Source: Victivallales bacterium (GTDB lineage: Bacteria; Verrucomicrobiota; Lentisphaeria; Oligosphaerales; Oligosphaeraceae). Taken from it: 49,441 nucleotides of DNA. The stretch is taken from assembly GCA_017535315.1 (NCBI GenBank), contig JAFXUD010000019.1, forward strand, positions 1-49,441. The letters run 5' to 3'. Shown piece by piece: positions 1 through 7,221 of this stretch. Position 1 is the first letter of the stretch. The number at the start of each line of letters is the position of its first letter. Position numbers and translations under genes: made by a program. The notes under the pieces were generated by a model, which saw nothing but the letters and a program-made list of their open reading frames with translations, did not search any database and was not told the origin of the DNA.

Positions 1-1077
1 CACCAGCGACGTGCGGATGTTGCGCAGGAAGAAATAGGAGACCAGCACGACGAAGAGACCGCCCCACAGCACGGAGTCCTGCACGTTCTTGATGGACTGG
101 TTGATGAAGGTGCTGGAGTCGTTGATGATGTAGAACTGGATATCCTGCGGAATCGTCTGCTTCAGGTTCTTCAGCTCCTCCTTCACCGCCTGGCAGACGG
201 CCACCGTGTTGGCCCCTGTGCGCTTCTGGACAATCATGATCATGCCATCGCGCCCCATGGTCTCGACATATTGGGTGATCTCCTCGAAGGAGTCCTTGAC
301 GTCGGCAACATCCTTGATGCGGATGATGGCGCCGTCCTTCTTCATCAGGGGTATTTCCTTGATCTGGTCGGGATCAACGTATTCGCCGATGATTCGGATG
401 GTGTATTCGATGATGCCGAGCTTGAGGCTGCCTGCAGGCAGTGTCTGGTTCTCCGCGTCAATGGCTTTCTCGATGTCACTGAGGGTGAGGCCGTAGCCCG
501 CCAGCTTCTCGCGGGAAAGCACGACTTTAATTTGCCGTTTGAGGCCGCCGAACGCATCGACGGAGCCGACGCCCTCCAGCCGCTGCAGGGGCTGGAACAC
601 CTCTTCGTCGATGGTGTCATAAAGCTTCTCGATGGTCTCCTTGGCAGTGACGCCGATGACCATGATGGGCATGTTGGCCGAGTCAAACTTAAAGATGAGC
701 GGGGTGTCCGCGTCATCGGGCAGGTTGCGTTTCACGCGGTCGAGCTGGTCACGCACGTCGTTGCACGCCTCGTCGATGTTGGTGCCCCAGGTGAACTGGC
801 AGGTGATGGTGGAACGCCCCTCGGAAGTATTCGAACGGATTTCATCCAGGTTGGAGACGGATCCGAGGCGCTTCTCCAGCAAGCGAGTAACCTTCGTCTC
901 CACATCTTCGCAGGAGGCCCCCTCCCAAGTGGTCATTACGGTAATGCGGGATGGCTCGATTTCGGGCGTCAGGTCGATGCCCAGCTTGATAAAGCAGATG
1001 ATACCCAGGACAAGGACAGCCAGGAAGAGCATCGCGGTCGCCGCTGGCCTGTTTACGCCAAATTCAGGTAGTTTCAT
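1..1077 (-). CDS. RND-family efflux pump inner-membrane subunit (AcrB/HAE1 type), partial
   Basis: N-terminal 359 residues of an RND transporter; the rest lies beyond the window's left edge. The ATG at 1077 is preceded by AAAGGAG. Residues about 12-35 form the first membrane helix, followed by the periplasmic pore domain with the family-typical stretches GIDLTPEIEP, WEGASCEDVE, LPAGSLKLG and TGANTV. The end of the visible part (SVLWGGLFVVLVSYFFL) is the start of the second helix. Known family role: proton-driven export of drugs, bile salts or other toxic compounds across the envelope as a trimer with a fusion protein and a TolC channel. It is the last visible gene of a four-gene operon and starts 18 bases after the fusion-protein stop. 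The substrate cannot be told from sequence. Confidence 0.93.
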   Translation of the reverse strand, partial: MKLPEFGVNRPAATAMLFLAVLVLGIICFIKLGIDLTPEIEPSRITVMTTWEGASCEDVETKVTRLLEKRLGSVSNLDEIRSNTSEGRSTITCQFTWGTNIDEACNDVRDQLDRVKRNLPDDADTPLIFKFDSANMPIMVIGVTAKETIEKLYDTIDEEVFQPLQRLEGVGSVDAFGGLKRQIKVVLSREKLAGYGLTLSDIEKAIDAENQTLPAGSLKLGIIEYTIRIIGEYVDPDQIKEIPLMKKDGAIIRIKDVADVKDSFEEITQYVETMGRDGMIMIVQKRTGANTVAVCQAVKEELKNLKQTIPQDIQFYIINDSSTFINQSIKNVQDSVLWGGLFVVLVSYFFLRNIRTSLV

Positions 1078-1095
1078 GGTGTCGGCTCCTTTGCA

Positions 1096-2517
1096 CTAGA
1101 ACTTCAGGTTGTTGCCCTGAAGGATTTTGATGGGGGAGCCGTCTGTCAAACGATGCTGGCCGACGATGACAATCTCATCGCCCTCGTTCAATCCGTCCAG
1201 CACCTCGACCATGCTGTTGAAGCGGATGCCCAGTTTCACATCAACGCCCTCCACGACCGTTCGGTCGGGATTGACGCGGAAGACAACGTTGCGCGCCAGG
1301 TTGCGGATGGGCAGTGCGGAGTCGATGGCAAGCACATTCGGCTTGGAGAGGATGAGCACCTCCACTGTGGCGTACATTCCTGGCTTCAACTGGTAGGCGT
1401 TGAACTTGTCCAGCATGTTCTTGATACGAATCTCCACCTGCGCTGTGCGCGTGTCAATGTCGATGGAGGGGTAGATCTTGTGGATAGTGCAGGGGATTTC
1501 CTGCCCAGGCAGCGAGACGGTACGGAGACGCGCCTTGGTCTCCCCAGGAACCAGCGCGGGAAGGTGGTTGACGGGCACCGACAGGATGACCTTCACCGTC
1601 GCCATGTCCTTGATGGTGACGATGGTCGTCGAAGGCGAGACCATTGCGCCAGGGTCAACATGCTTCTTGGAGACGACGCCGTCCATCGGCGCGTAGAGCT
1701 TGGTCTCGGAGAGGTTGATGTCGGCCTGTTCGAGGCTTGCCTCCGCCTGCTGGAGCGAGGCCTCCGCCTCGATGACGTTTGCCTTGTAGCGCTCCAGGTT
1801 GGCCTCCGCCTGCTGGATGTCGGCCTCTGCGGAGCGGATTTGCGCCTCTGCGGCGGCGGTGTTGGCCACAGCCTTCTGGAAGTCGGCCTGTGCCTGGTCG
1901 AGAGCCGTGGTGGCCTGGTCGTAGTTCTGCTGCGTGGTGGCCTGCTTGGCAAGCAGGTTCTTCTGGCGGTTCATCTCGCGCTGCTTTTCCGCCAGAGCCG
2001 CCTTGGCGGACTCCTCGGCTGCCTTGGTGGATTTCAACGAGGCGTTGCGCTGTTCAAGCATCGCCTTGCTGTTGAGAATGGCCGCCTGCGCGCTGATGAC
2101 ATTCGCCTTCGCAACAGTGAGTTTCGCGTTGCACGCGGCCTTGGCCGCCACCGCATTCGCCTGCAATGCCTTCAGGTCGCGGTCGTCAATCTCCGCCAGA
2201 AGGTCACCCTTCTTGACAATGACGTTCTCCTCAACGTGGGTGCCGTCCGCCAGAGCGAGCCGCAGCAGGCGCCCCGAGATTTTCGGCTGGAGGTCAACGG
2301 ACTGCATCGCTTCGATGTCGCCATTGAAGGTGAGTACTTCGTCCAGCTTCGCCCGTCCTACCTTTGTGGTTTGGACGGTGACGGACATGTCTCGTTTGCC
2401 CGAACGTGCCATTTGCTGGGCTTTGCGGATGGCGCTGACCTTTGCGTAGCCGATTATGCTGCCGCCCAGGATAGCGAAGATGATGACAATGGTAAGAACT
2501 GATTTAAACTTTCCCAT
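1096..2517 (-). CDS. RND efflux periplasmic adaptor (membrane fusion protein, HlyD/AcrA family)
   Basis: 473 residues. An N-terminal membrane anchor (residues about 7-25) is followed by a first half-lipoyl segment ending near residue 110. Then comes a very long Ala/Gln/Glu-rich coiled-coil hairpin (about 115-270), a second half-lipoyl segment (LYAPMDGVVSKKHVDPGAMV) and beta-barrel and membrane-proximal domains. The hairpin is longer than in AcrA and its helices repeat EA(S/N)L-type heptads, which fits a direct tip contact with the TolC partner. It lies between the TolC-type gene and the RND pump in the same operon, so it should couple the two. ATG at 2517 is the only start that keeps the anchor intact. 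Family call is secure; partners are inferred from gene order. Confidence 0.93.
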   Translation of the reverse strand: MGKFKSVLTIVIIFAILGGSIIGYAKVSAIRKAQQMARSGKRDMSVTVQTTKVGRAKLDEVLTFNGDIEAMQSVDLQPKISGRLLRLALADGTHVEENVIVKKGDLLAEIDDRDLKALQANAVAAKAACNAKLTVAKANVISAQAAILNSKAMLEQRNASLKSTKAAEESAKAALAEKQREMNRQKNLLAKQATTQQNYDQATTALDQAQADFQKAVANTAAAEAQIRSAEADIQQAEANLERYKANVIEAEASLQQAEASLEQADINLSETKLYAPMDGVVSKKHVDPGAMVSPSTTIVTIKDMATVKVILSVPVNHLPALVPGETKARLRTVSLPGQEIPCTIHKIYPSIDIDTRTAQVEIRIKNMLDKFNAYQLKPGMYATVEVLILSKPNVLAIDSALPIRNLARNVVFRVNPDRTVVEGVDVKLGIRFNSMVEVLDGLNEGDEIVIVGQHRLTDGSPIKILQGNNLKF

Positions 2518-2564
2518 TTGTACTTGGCCCTTTTTTATTTATTTACGAATTGTATTTTTACTTA

Positions 2565-2624
2565 TCTAGAACATCTAGAACATCTAGAACATCTAGAACA
2601 TCTAGAATCTCTAGAACCTCTAGT
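2565..2624. repeat. 9-bp-period TCTAGA array
   Basis: Six perfect TCTAGA hexamers start exactly 9 bases apart (2565, 2574, 2583, 2592, 2601, 2610), and a degenerate seventh unit (TCTAGT) starts at 2619. The unit is TCTAGAACA with small variations. The array fills much of the 102-base gap between the TolC-type stop and the fusion-protein start, and its last unit contains the TolC-type stop codon at 2620-2622. The strict 9-base spacing matches the two GGGAC arrays near 46416 and 49293, although the unit sequence differs. Confidence 0.9.
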
Positions 2625-3942
2625 GCTTATAGTCTAGATTCTCCGCCGTGCTGGCCTTGATGGCCTCAAAACTGTTGAGATGCTGGATGAAGGCGGCGGA
2701 GCGTGCAGAGGATGCGTTGTTCACATCGGTTTGCGCCTCGTTCAGGCGCGTGATGGTGGCGGTCCCCTCGGTATATTCCTCCTTGACCAGGTCTCGGATC
2801 TTGCGGGCGGTGTTCAGAAGCGTCTCTTGAAGCTGGAGCTGGCGGTAGCTGGATTCGAGCGTGAGGAGGTCCCTGCGCAGCTCGGATTCGATTTCGAGCA
2901 GCAGTTCGTCCCGTTCTTTGACACTGGCGAGGAGTTCTGCCTCTGCCTGGGCAATCTGCGCCTGGGTCTTGAAGCCGTTGAAGGCGTTCCAGGAAGCCCT
3001 CACACCGAAGGATGCATCGCGGTCGTAGTGGTGGTTGAAGTGGATTTTGTCCTTGCGTGAGAGTTCGTAGTCAGCGAAGAAGTCCAGTCTGGGGTACCAG
3101 GTGTTCTTAGCGGCGCGGATACCCTCGCGCGCAATGCCGATTTTCGCCTCGATGGAACGCAGGTCGGGGCGGTTCTGGCAGGCATACTCATAGAGTTCTG
3201 CAAAGGGTTTGTGTTCTGGGTGCGTCCCCGTCGGTGCGACGAGGACGAAGTGTTCCCATATATCATCGCGCGAAACAGCCAGCAGCGCGCCCAGCACCAC
3301 GTTGGCGGCGCGCCAGTTCTTCTCGGCGGTGATATAGTCGATTTCAGCGTTCTGCACTTGGAGGACGAAGTTCAGCACGTCGCTCTCCTTCAGGACACCG
3401 CCCTCCTTGCGCTTCTGCGCGTCGTCCAGCAGGATTTTGTTGAAATTGGCGTCCTCCTTCGCAATCTCCATGTTGTCCTGCGCCAGTTTTGCCGCATAGA
3501 AGGCGTTGGAGACGGACTGGATGAGCAACCGCCTGGCATTCTGGTCGGCCTCCTCCGCGCTTGCCTGGTTGTATTGGGCGTTGAGCAGGCGGAAGCGGCG
3601 CTGGAAGGCATCGAAAAGGGTGTAGGTGAGCTCGGCGCCGACGGCGTATTTGTCCGTGTTCTTATAGTCTCTGTCGGGGCGTGTTGCGGTGTCGCGCAGA
3701 CGTGTGTAGCCAGCGTGCAAGTCAAGGGACGGGTAGTAGTCTGCCTTGACCTGGCGCACCGCCTGGATGGCGGATTCGATGCGTGCCTGGGCGGTGGCGA
3801 GGCTCGGATTGTCTTTCATCGCGATGCCAATGGCCTCGTCAAGAGTCAGTTGGACTTTGGATGACTGGTCTGCTGGATTTTCCTGAGCCAGCAGACAAAA
3901 GGAGGCGAGAATGGAAAGAATAAAAAACTGCGTTTTCCTCAT
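2620..3942 (-). CDS. TolC-family outer-membrane efflux channel
   Basis: 440 residues with a Sec signal peptide (residues 1-20, MRKTQFFILSILASFCLLAQ). Two tandem outer-membrane-efflux-protein repeats follow, roughly 30-220 and 245-430. The TolC hallmarks are the opening LTLDEAIGIAMKDNPSL, the long alpha-helical barrel stretches and the second-repeat motif NRPDLRSIEAKIGIAREGI. The length is typical for the family. It is followed by the fusion protein and the pump, and preceded by a TetR regulator 37 bases upstream, so the whole tripartite system is encoded together. The 3' end runs into a TCTAGA 9-bp array. Confidence 0.93.
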   Translation of the reverse strand: MRKTQFFILSILASFCLLAQENPADQSSKVQLTLDEAIGIAMKDNPSLATAQARIESAIQAVRQVKADYYPSLDLHAGYTRLRDTATRPDRDYKNTDKYAVGAELTYTLFDAFQRRFRLLNAQYNQASAEEADQNARRLLIQSVSNAFYAAKLAQDNMEIAKEDANFNKILLDDAQKRKEGGVLKESDVLNFVLQVQNAEIDYITAEKNWRAANVVLGALLAVSRDDIWEHFVLVAPTGTHPEHKPFAELYEYACQNRPDLRSIEAKIGIAREGIRAAKNTWYPRLDFFADYELSRKDKIHFNHHYDRDASFGVRASWNAFNGFKTQAQIAQAEAELLASVKERDELLLEIESELRRDLLTLESSYRQLQLQETLLNTARKIRDLVKEEYTEGTATITRLNEAQTDVNNASSARSAAFIQHLNSFEAIKASTAENLDYKH

Positions 3943-3979
3943 TTTTCAGGGTTCCTTGTGACTTGGTTATTTATTGTTT

Positions 3980-4651
3980 CTAATTGGTTTTCTTGCTTGC
4001 AGAAAGGTGCTTTTCGCGGACGGATTCCACCGTGCGCTTCACGGCATCGAAGATAAAATCGACCATCTCGGACTTGTCCGTCTGCGAAACGTTGAATTCA
4101 CCCTTGTTCTTGATGCATTTCTGCTCGATATGCCTGTGGATTGGCAGAAACTGGCAGAGGCTATAGTAGGTGTAGCGAAGCAGGCTGATGTTGTGCGGGG
4201 TCGTCGCCTCGCCCAAAAGGCTGGACATCATCTTTCTCATGCGGTTTTCGTACTGCTTGCGCGCCTCCTCCATCTCAGGAGTGAGATTGTGCGGCGGCAC
4301 CGTGTCCATCTCAATGACCTCCCGCAGGTTGAGCCAGTTGACCAGGAACATCGTCTCATCGTAGTTCATGTCCAGCAGGACTTCTATGTGGATGCGGAGG
4401 GCCTGCCAGGGATCTGTATCGACGACCTCCCAGCAGCGCTTCATTCGTGCGCGCAGTTTTCCGCGTGCATAGTCGCGGACGGCACTGTAGAAGTTCGCCT
4501 TGTCGCTGTAGTAGTAGTTGATGGCGGCGATGTTGCTGTTGGCATCGTCGCAGATGTCCCGCAGGGTGGAGCCGCTGTACCCCTTTTCGGCGAATATCTT
4601 CAGCCCCGAGGCAAGAAGACGTTCCCGCGGATCTGTGTTCTCTTTTGTCAT
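3980..4651 (-). CDS. TetR-family transcriptional regulator of the efflux operon
   Basis: 223 residues. A TetR N-terminal helix-turn-helix lies at about 10-55 (LLASGLKIFAEKGYSGSTLR, then ANSNIAAINYYYSDKANFY), followed by a helical ligand-binding domain. The overall shape and length resemble the CecR/YbiH subgroup, which also controls efflux genes, but that assignment is only a resemblance. As first gene of the efflux operon, divergent from an SDR gene, it most likely represses its own operon by binding the 13-bp-arm palindrome at 4712-4743 and is released by a transported compound. The ATG at 4651 has a purine-rich AAGGA upstream. Confidence 0.92.
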   Translation of the reverse strand: MTKENTDPRERLLASGLKIFAEKGYSGSTLRDICDDANSNIAAINYYYSDKANFYSAVRDYARGKLRARMKRCWEVVDTDPWQALRIHIEVLLDMNYDETMFLVNWLNLREVIEMDTVPPHNLTPEMEEARKQYENRMRKMMSSLLGEATTPHNISLLRYTYYSLCQFLPIHRHIEQKCIKNKGEFNVSQTDKSEMVDFIFDAVKRTVESVREKHLSASKKTN

Positions 4652-4711
4652 GGATTGTCCTTGCGTTTTCCTTTCTCGTCAGAATCAAACATAAACAAAA
4701 CAATAATATAA

Positions 4712-4743
4712 CGCCTGTTTCAAATATTTGTTTGAAACAGGCG
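4712..4743. promoter_or_regulatory. Inverted repeat, probable TetR operator in a divergent intergenic region
   Basis: Two perfect 13-base arms (CGCCTGTTTCAAA and TTTGAAACAGGCG) are separated by six bases. The site lies 61 bases upstream of the TetR start, and a TATATT (minus strand) directly abuts it, so a bound dimer would block transcription of the regulator and efflux genes. A partial half-site (AAACAGGC) recurs at 4774-4781 toward the divergent SDR gene. There is no T-run on either side, which argues against a terminator. Confidence 0.6.
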
Positions 4744-4800
4744 ATTTATTTCTTGTTTTTCAGCACTTTTTCTAAACAGGCTAGTTTTCTTGCCCATTGA

Positions 4801-4809
4801 TGCTATATT
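4801..4809 (+). promoter_or_regulatory. Possible extended -10 promoter for the SDR gene
   Basis: TG-C-TATATT forms an extended -10 box 55 bases before the SDR start. No convincing -35 hexamer is visible 17 bases upstream (CTAGTT), so this rests on the extended -10 alone. Confidence 0.35.
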
Positions 4810-4864
4810 ATAGAGTATAGCGATAACTATCCCTTCCATTCCATCCCTTTTTCAGGAGATCACA

Positions 4865-5893
4865 ATGAGCAATGAGATTCCAGAAGCCGTGCGTGACGTG
4901 GCGGAACTAGAAGAACTGCTGAGCCGCCCGAATCCACGTGTCGTCGAGATGATGAAGCGCCTGGACGGCGATTTAATGGTAATAGGCGCCACGGGCAAGG
5001 TGGGGCCGCACGTCGCTCGCGTGGCTCTGCGGGCCATCAAAGAGGCGGGCGTGGATAAGAAAGTCTATGTAGTTGCACGCTCGGCAATGGACAAACTCGA
5101 ATCCGAGGGTGCCATCCAGTGTCGCTGCGACTTGCAGGACCTGGACGCAGTAGCGAAGCTTCCAAAGGTGAAGAACGTGGTCTTCCTCGTCGGCTTCAAG
5201 TTCGGGGCGGAGGCTGCGAAGTCGCAGACCTGGGCTATCAACGCGCTCGTGCCCTACCATGTGGCGCGCCACTTCCAGGGTTCCCGCATCGTCTCCTACT
5301 CCACTGGTTGCGTCTATCCTGTGATGCATGTGATGACAGGCGGTGCGGATGAGACGACGACGCCCGAGCCCGTCGGCGAATATGCCCAGTCCTGCCTGGC
5401 GCGCGAGCGCGTCTTCGACCACTTCGCGGAGGCTGGTAAGGAGGAGGTGTTGCATTTCCGCCTCAACTACGCTGTCGAGTGCCGCTATGGCGTGCTCTAC
5501 GACATCGCCACCAAGGTCTGGAGCGGCGCGCCTGTCGATGTGACGACTGGCTATGCGAATGTGCTCTGGCAGGGCGATGTGGCGAACGAGACCTGGATGT
5601 GCATGGAGCATGTCAGTTCCCCTGCCACCATCATGAACATCACAGGGCCTGAAACATTCTCTGTCCGCTGGGCTGCCAAGGAGTTTGGTCGTCTGATGGG
5701 CAAGGAGCCTGTCTTTTCGGGCGAGGAGAATGGCATGGCCTACCTGAATAATTCTGCCAAGGCGACAGGCCTTTTTGGCTATCCGACGGTCTCCCTCACG
5801 CAGGTGATGGCTCTCACCGCCAACTGGATTATGAACGGCGGCCCTGGTCTTGGCAAACCCACCCATTTCGAGACACAGAACGGTAAGTATTAA
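4865..5893 (+). CDS. NAD(P)-binding SDR / epimerase-dehydratase-like protein
   Basis: 342 residues. After a 36-residue leader, the Rossmann fold begins with GATGKVG at residues 41-47, the dinucleotide-binding glycine motif of extended or atypical SDRs. VVFLVGFKFG and YSTGCVYP correspond to the core beta-strands 4 and 5, where the catalytic Ser/Thr sits. The position of the YxxxK catalytic pair reads Y173-AQS-C177, so the lysine is replaced by cysteine. The C-terminal half (WQGDVANETWMCMEH, NITGPETFSVRWAA) matches the substrate domain of sugar epimerases. It may be an atypical reductase, or a sensor or scaffold that only binds the cofactor. Start ATG 4865 follows AGGAGATCACA. Confidence 0.82.
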   Translation: MSNEIPEAVRDVAELEELLSRPNPRVVEMMKRLDGDLMVIGATGKVGPHVARVALRAIKEAGVDKKVYVVARSAMDKLESEGAIQCRCDLQDLDAVAKLPKVKNVVFLVGFKFGAEAAKSQTWAINALVPYHVARHFQGSRIVSYSTGCVYPVMHVMTGGADETTTPEPVGEYAQSCLARERVFDHFAEAGKEEVLHFRLNYAVECRYGVLYDIATKVWSGAPVDVTTGYANVLWQGDVANETWMCMEHVSSPATIMNITGPETFSVRWAAKEFGRLMGKEPVFSGEENGMAYLNNSAKATGLFGYPTVSLTQVMALTANWIMNGGPGLGKPTHFETQNGKY

Positions 5894-5899
5894 GGGAGC

Positions 5900-6045
5900 T
5901 AATTTCAAAACTATCATCGAAATGCGCGTTGACATGAACACACTGGCGTTGGCAACGCCTCTTGCCGCACGAAAGTGCGGCTTCGAGCCGTTGCCTTAGC
6001 CACTGCGCCCATCTCTTAGCGCATTTCGCGCTAGTTTTGAAATTA
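5900..6045. repeat. Inverted-repeat-bounded hairpin element between the SDR and cysK genes
   Basis: Perfect 14-base ends, TAATTTCAAAACTA (5900-5913) and its reverse complement (6032-6045), are followed inward by a second matching pair, GAAATGCGC (5919-5927) and GCGCATTTC (6019-6027). Between them sit two compact hairpins, GGCGTT-GGC-AACGCC and GCCGCAC-GAAA-GTGCGGC; the second has a GNRA tetraloop. The layout resembles a small non-autonomous mobile element or a structured leader of cysK. No open frame is present. Confidence 0.7.
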
Positions 6046-6059
6046 CCTCGAGGAAAACA

Positions 6060-6998
6060 ATGCAAGGAGTAATTCATTCAATTTTGGAGGCCGTCGGCGG
6101 CACGCCCCTGGTCGAACTGCAGCGCATGACGGGCCCGCAGGAGGCCAGGATTCTGGTGAAGGTGGAAGGTCTGAATGTCGGCGGCAGCATCAAGACGCGC
6201 ACCGCCTTGAACATGATCGAGGCGGCGGAGCGCGACGGCCTCATCGGCAAGGGGTCCGTCATCATCGAGCCGACCAGCGGCAATCAGGGCATCGGCCTCG
6301 CACTGGTCTGCAATCAGAAGGGCTACCGCTGCATCATCGTGATGCCCGACTCCGTCAGTCAGGAACGCACCAAACTTATGCGGCTCTACGGCGCGGAAAT
6401 CCGCCTCGTCAAGGACAACAACAACATCGGTGAGTGCATCGACCGCTGCATGAAGCTGGCTTACGAACTGCGGGACACGATTCCTGGCGGCTATGTCCCG
6501 CAGCAGTTCGAGAACCCCAACAACCCCGATGTCCATGAGCACAAGACAGGCGTGGAGATTCTGGAGCAGATTGGCGACCGCAAAATCGACGCCTTCTGCG
6601 CAGGATTCGGCACTGGCGGCACCCTGAGCGGCATCGGTCGTGTGTTGCGCACACGTTTCCCCAACGTGAAAATCATCGCAGCGGAGCCCGAAAATGCGGC
6701 CATTCTGGCGGGCGGTGCCATCGGCTCCCACCTTCAGCAGGGCATCGGCGACGGCCTTATCCCTGGCAACCTGGACCAGTCCCTCCTCACGGGTACCATG
6801 ATTGTCACCGACGACGAGGCCCTCACCACCGCCCGCAACCTGGCGCTTCTGGAGGCCCTGCCAGCAGGCATCTCCTCGGGCACCAATGTCGCCTGCGCCA
6901 TGCGCCTTGCCCGCGAACTCGGCCCAGGCAAGACGGTCCTTACCGTCCTCCCCGATTCCTACGACCGATACTTTTCCACGCCACTGTTTGACTTCTAA
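6060..6998 (+). CDS. cysK: Cysteine synthase (O-acetylserine sulfhydrylase), PLP-dependent
   Basis: 312 residues, usual size for the family. It joins O-acetylserine and sulfide to give cysteine in the cytoplasm. The PLP lysine is K45 in GLNVGGSIKTR. The substrate loop reads TSGNQG at 72-77, where the classical sequence is TSGNTG. The phosphate-binding loop GTGGTLSG and the C-terminal GISSGTN are both present. The ATG at 6060 follows GAGGAAAACA, a good ribosome-binding site, directly behind the inverted-repeat element. The Thr-to-Gln change also occurs, as far as I recall, in some anaerobe cysteine synthases, so it does not rule out activity. A serine-derived variant substrate (such as O-phosphoserine) is possible. 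Confidence 0.9.
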   Translation: MQGVIHSILEAVGGTPLVELQRMTGPQEARILVKVEGLNVGGSIKTRTALNMIEAAERDGLIGKGSVIIEPTSGNQGIGLALVCNQKGYRCIIVMPDSVSQERTKLMRLYGAEIRLVKDNNNIGECIDRCMKLAYELRDTIPGGYVPQQFENPNNPDVHEHKTGVEILEQIGDRKIDAFCAGFGTGGTLSGIGRVLRTRFPNVKIIAAEPENAAILAGGAIGSHLQQGIGDGLIPGNLDQSLLTGTMIVTDDEALTTARNLALLEALPAGISSGTNVACAMRLARELGPGKTVLTVLPDSYDRYFSTPLFDF

Positions 6999-7043
6999 GG
7001 GCTAGCCTAGTTGTTGGCGCAGTGCTTTGGCGTGTGTCGCCAG

Positions 7044-7134
7044 TGCAAAGGACGGGGGGCAAAGTGCCCCCCGCGCCCCCATCCCTTGCCACAGGGGGTT
7101 CGGGGGGGCGGTAGCCCCCCGTCGTTCGTAAAGT
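7044..7134. repeat. GC-rich dispersed repeat, copy 1
   Basis: It contains the blocks GGACGGGGGGC...GCCCCCCGCGCCCCC, CACAGGGGGTTCGGGGGG and CCCCCCGTCG-TCGTA, with poly-G/poly-C stems able to pair. Its right half matches the reverse complement of 26571-26632; its left half matches 10923-10953 inside a coding region. The rest of the 223-base gap between cysK and the TolB-like gene shows no gene that I would support. Confidence 0.75.
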
Positions 7135-7221
7135 TTTCCTATGTCCGTAGCATTAGTCGTGTTCGCGGGGTGAAAGGCCCTGCGAAAAAAACTAAATAAA
7201 GAGAAGAGAGAAAAGAGAAAA

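Noticed and set aside
1153-2502. Long open frame (449 codons) on the plus strand opposite the fusion protein
   Set aside because: It mirrors the Ala/Glu-rich coiled-coil codons of the real gene; composition (Leu/Arg/Asp/Gly-rich) is not protein-like and there is no ribosome-binding site.
4973-5941. Open frame of 322 codons opposite the SDR gene
   Set aside because: Antisense shadow; the plus-strand frame has clear Rossmann motifs and a good start.
7011-7199. 62-codon open frame after cysK
   Set aside because: It is translated from the GC-rich dispersed repeat and has no ribosome-binding site or homology that I recognise.
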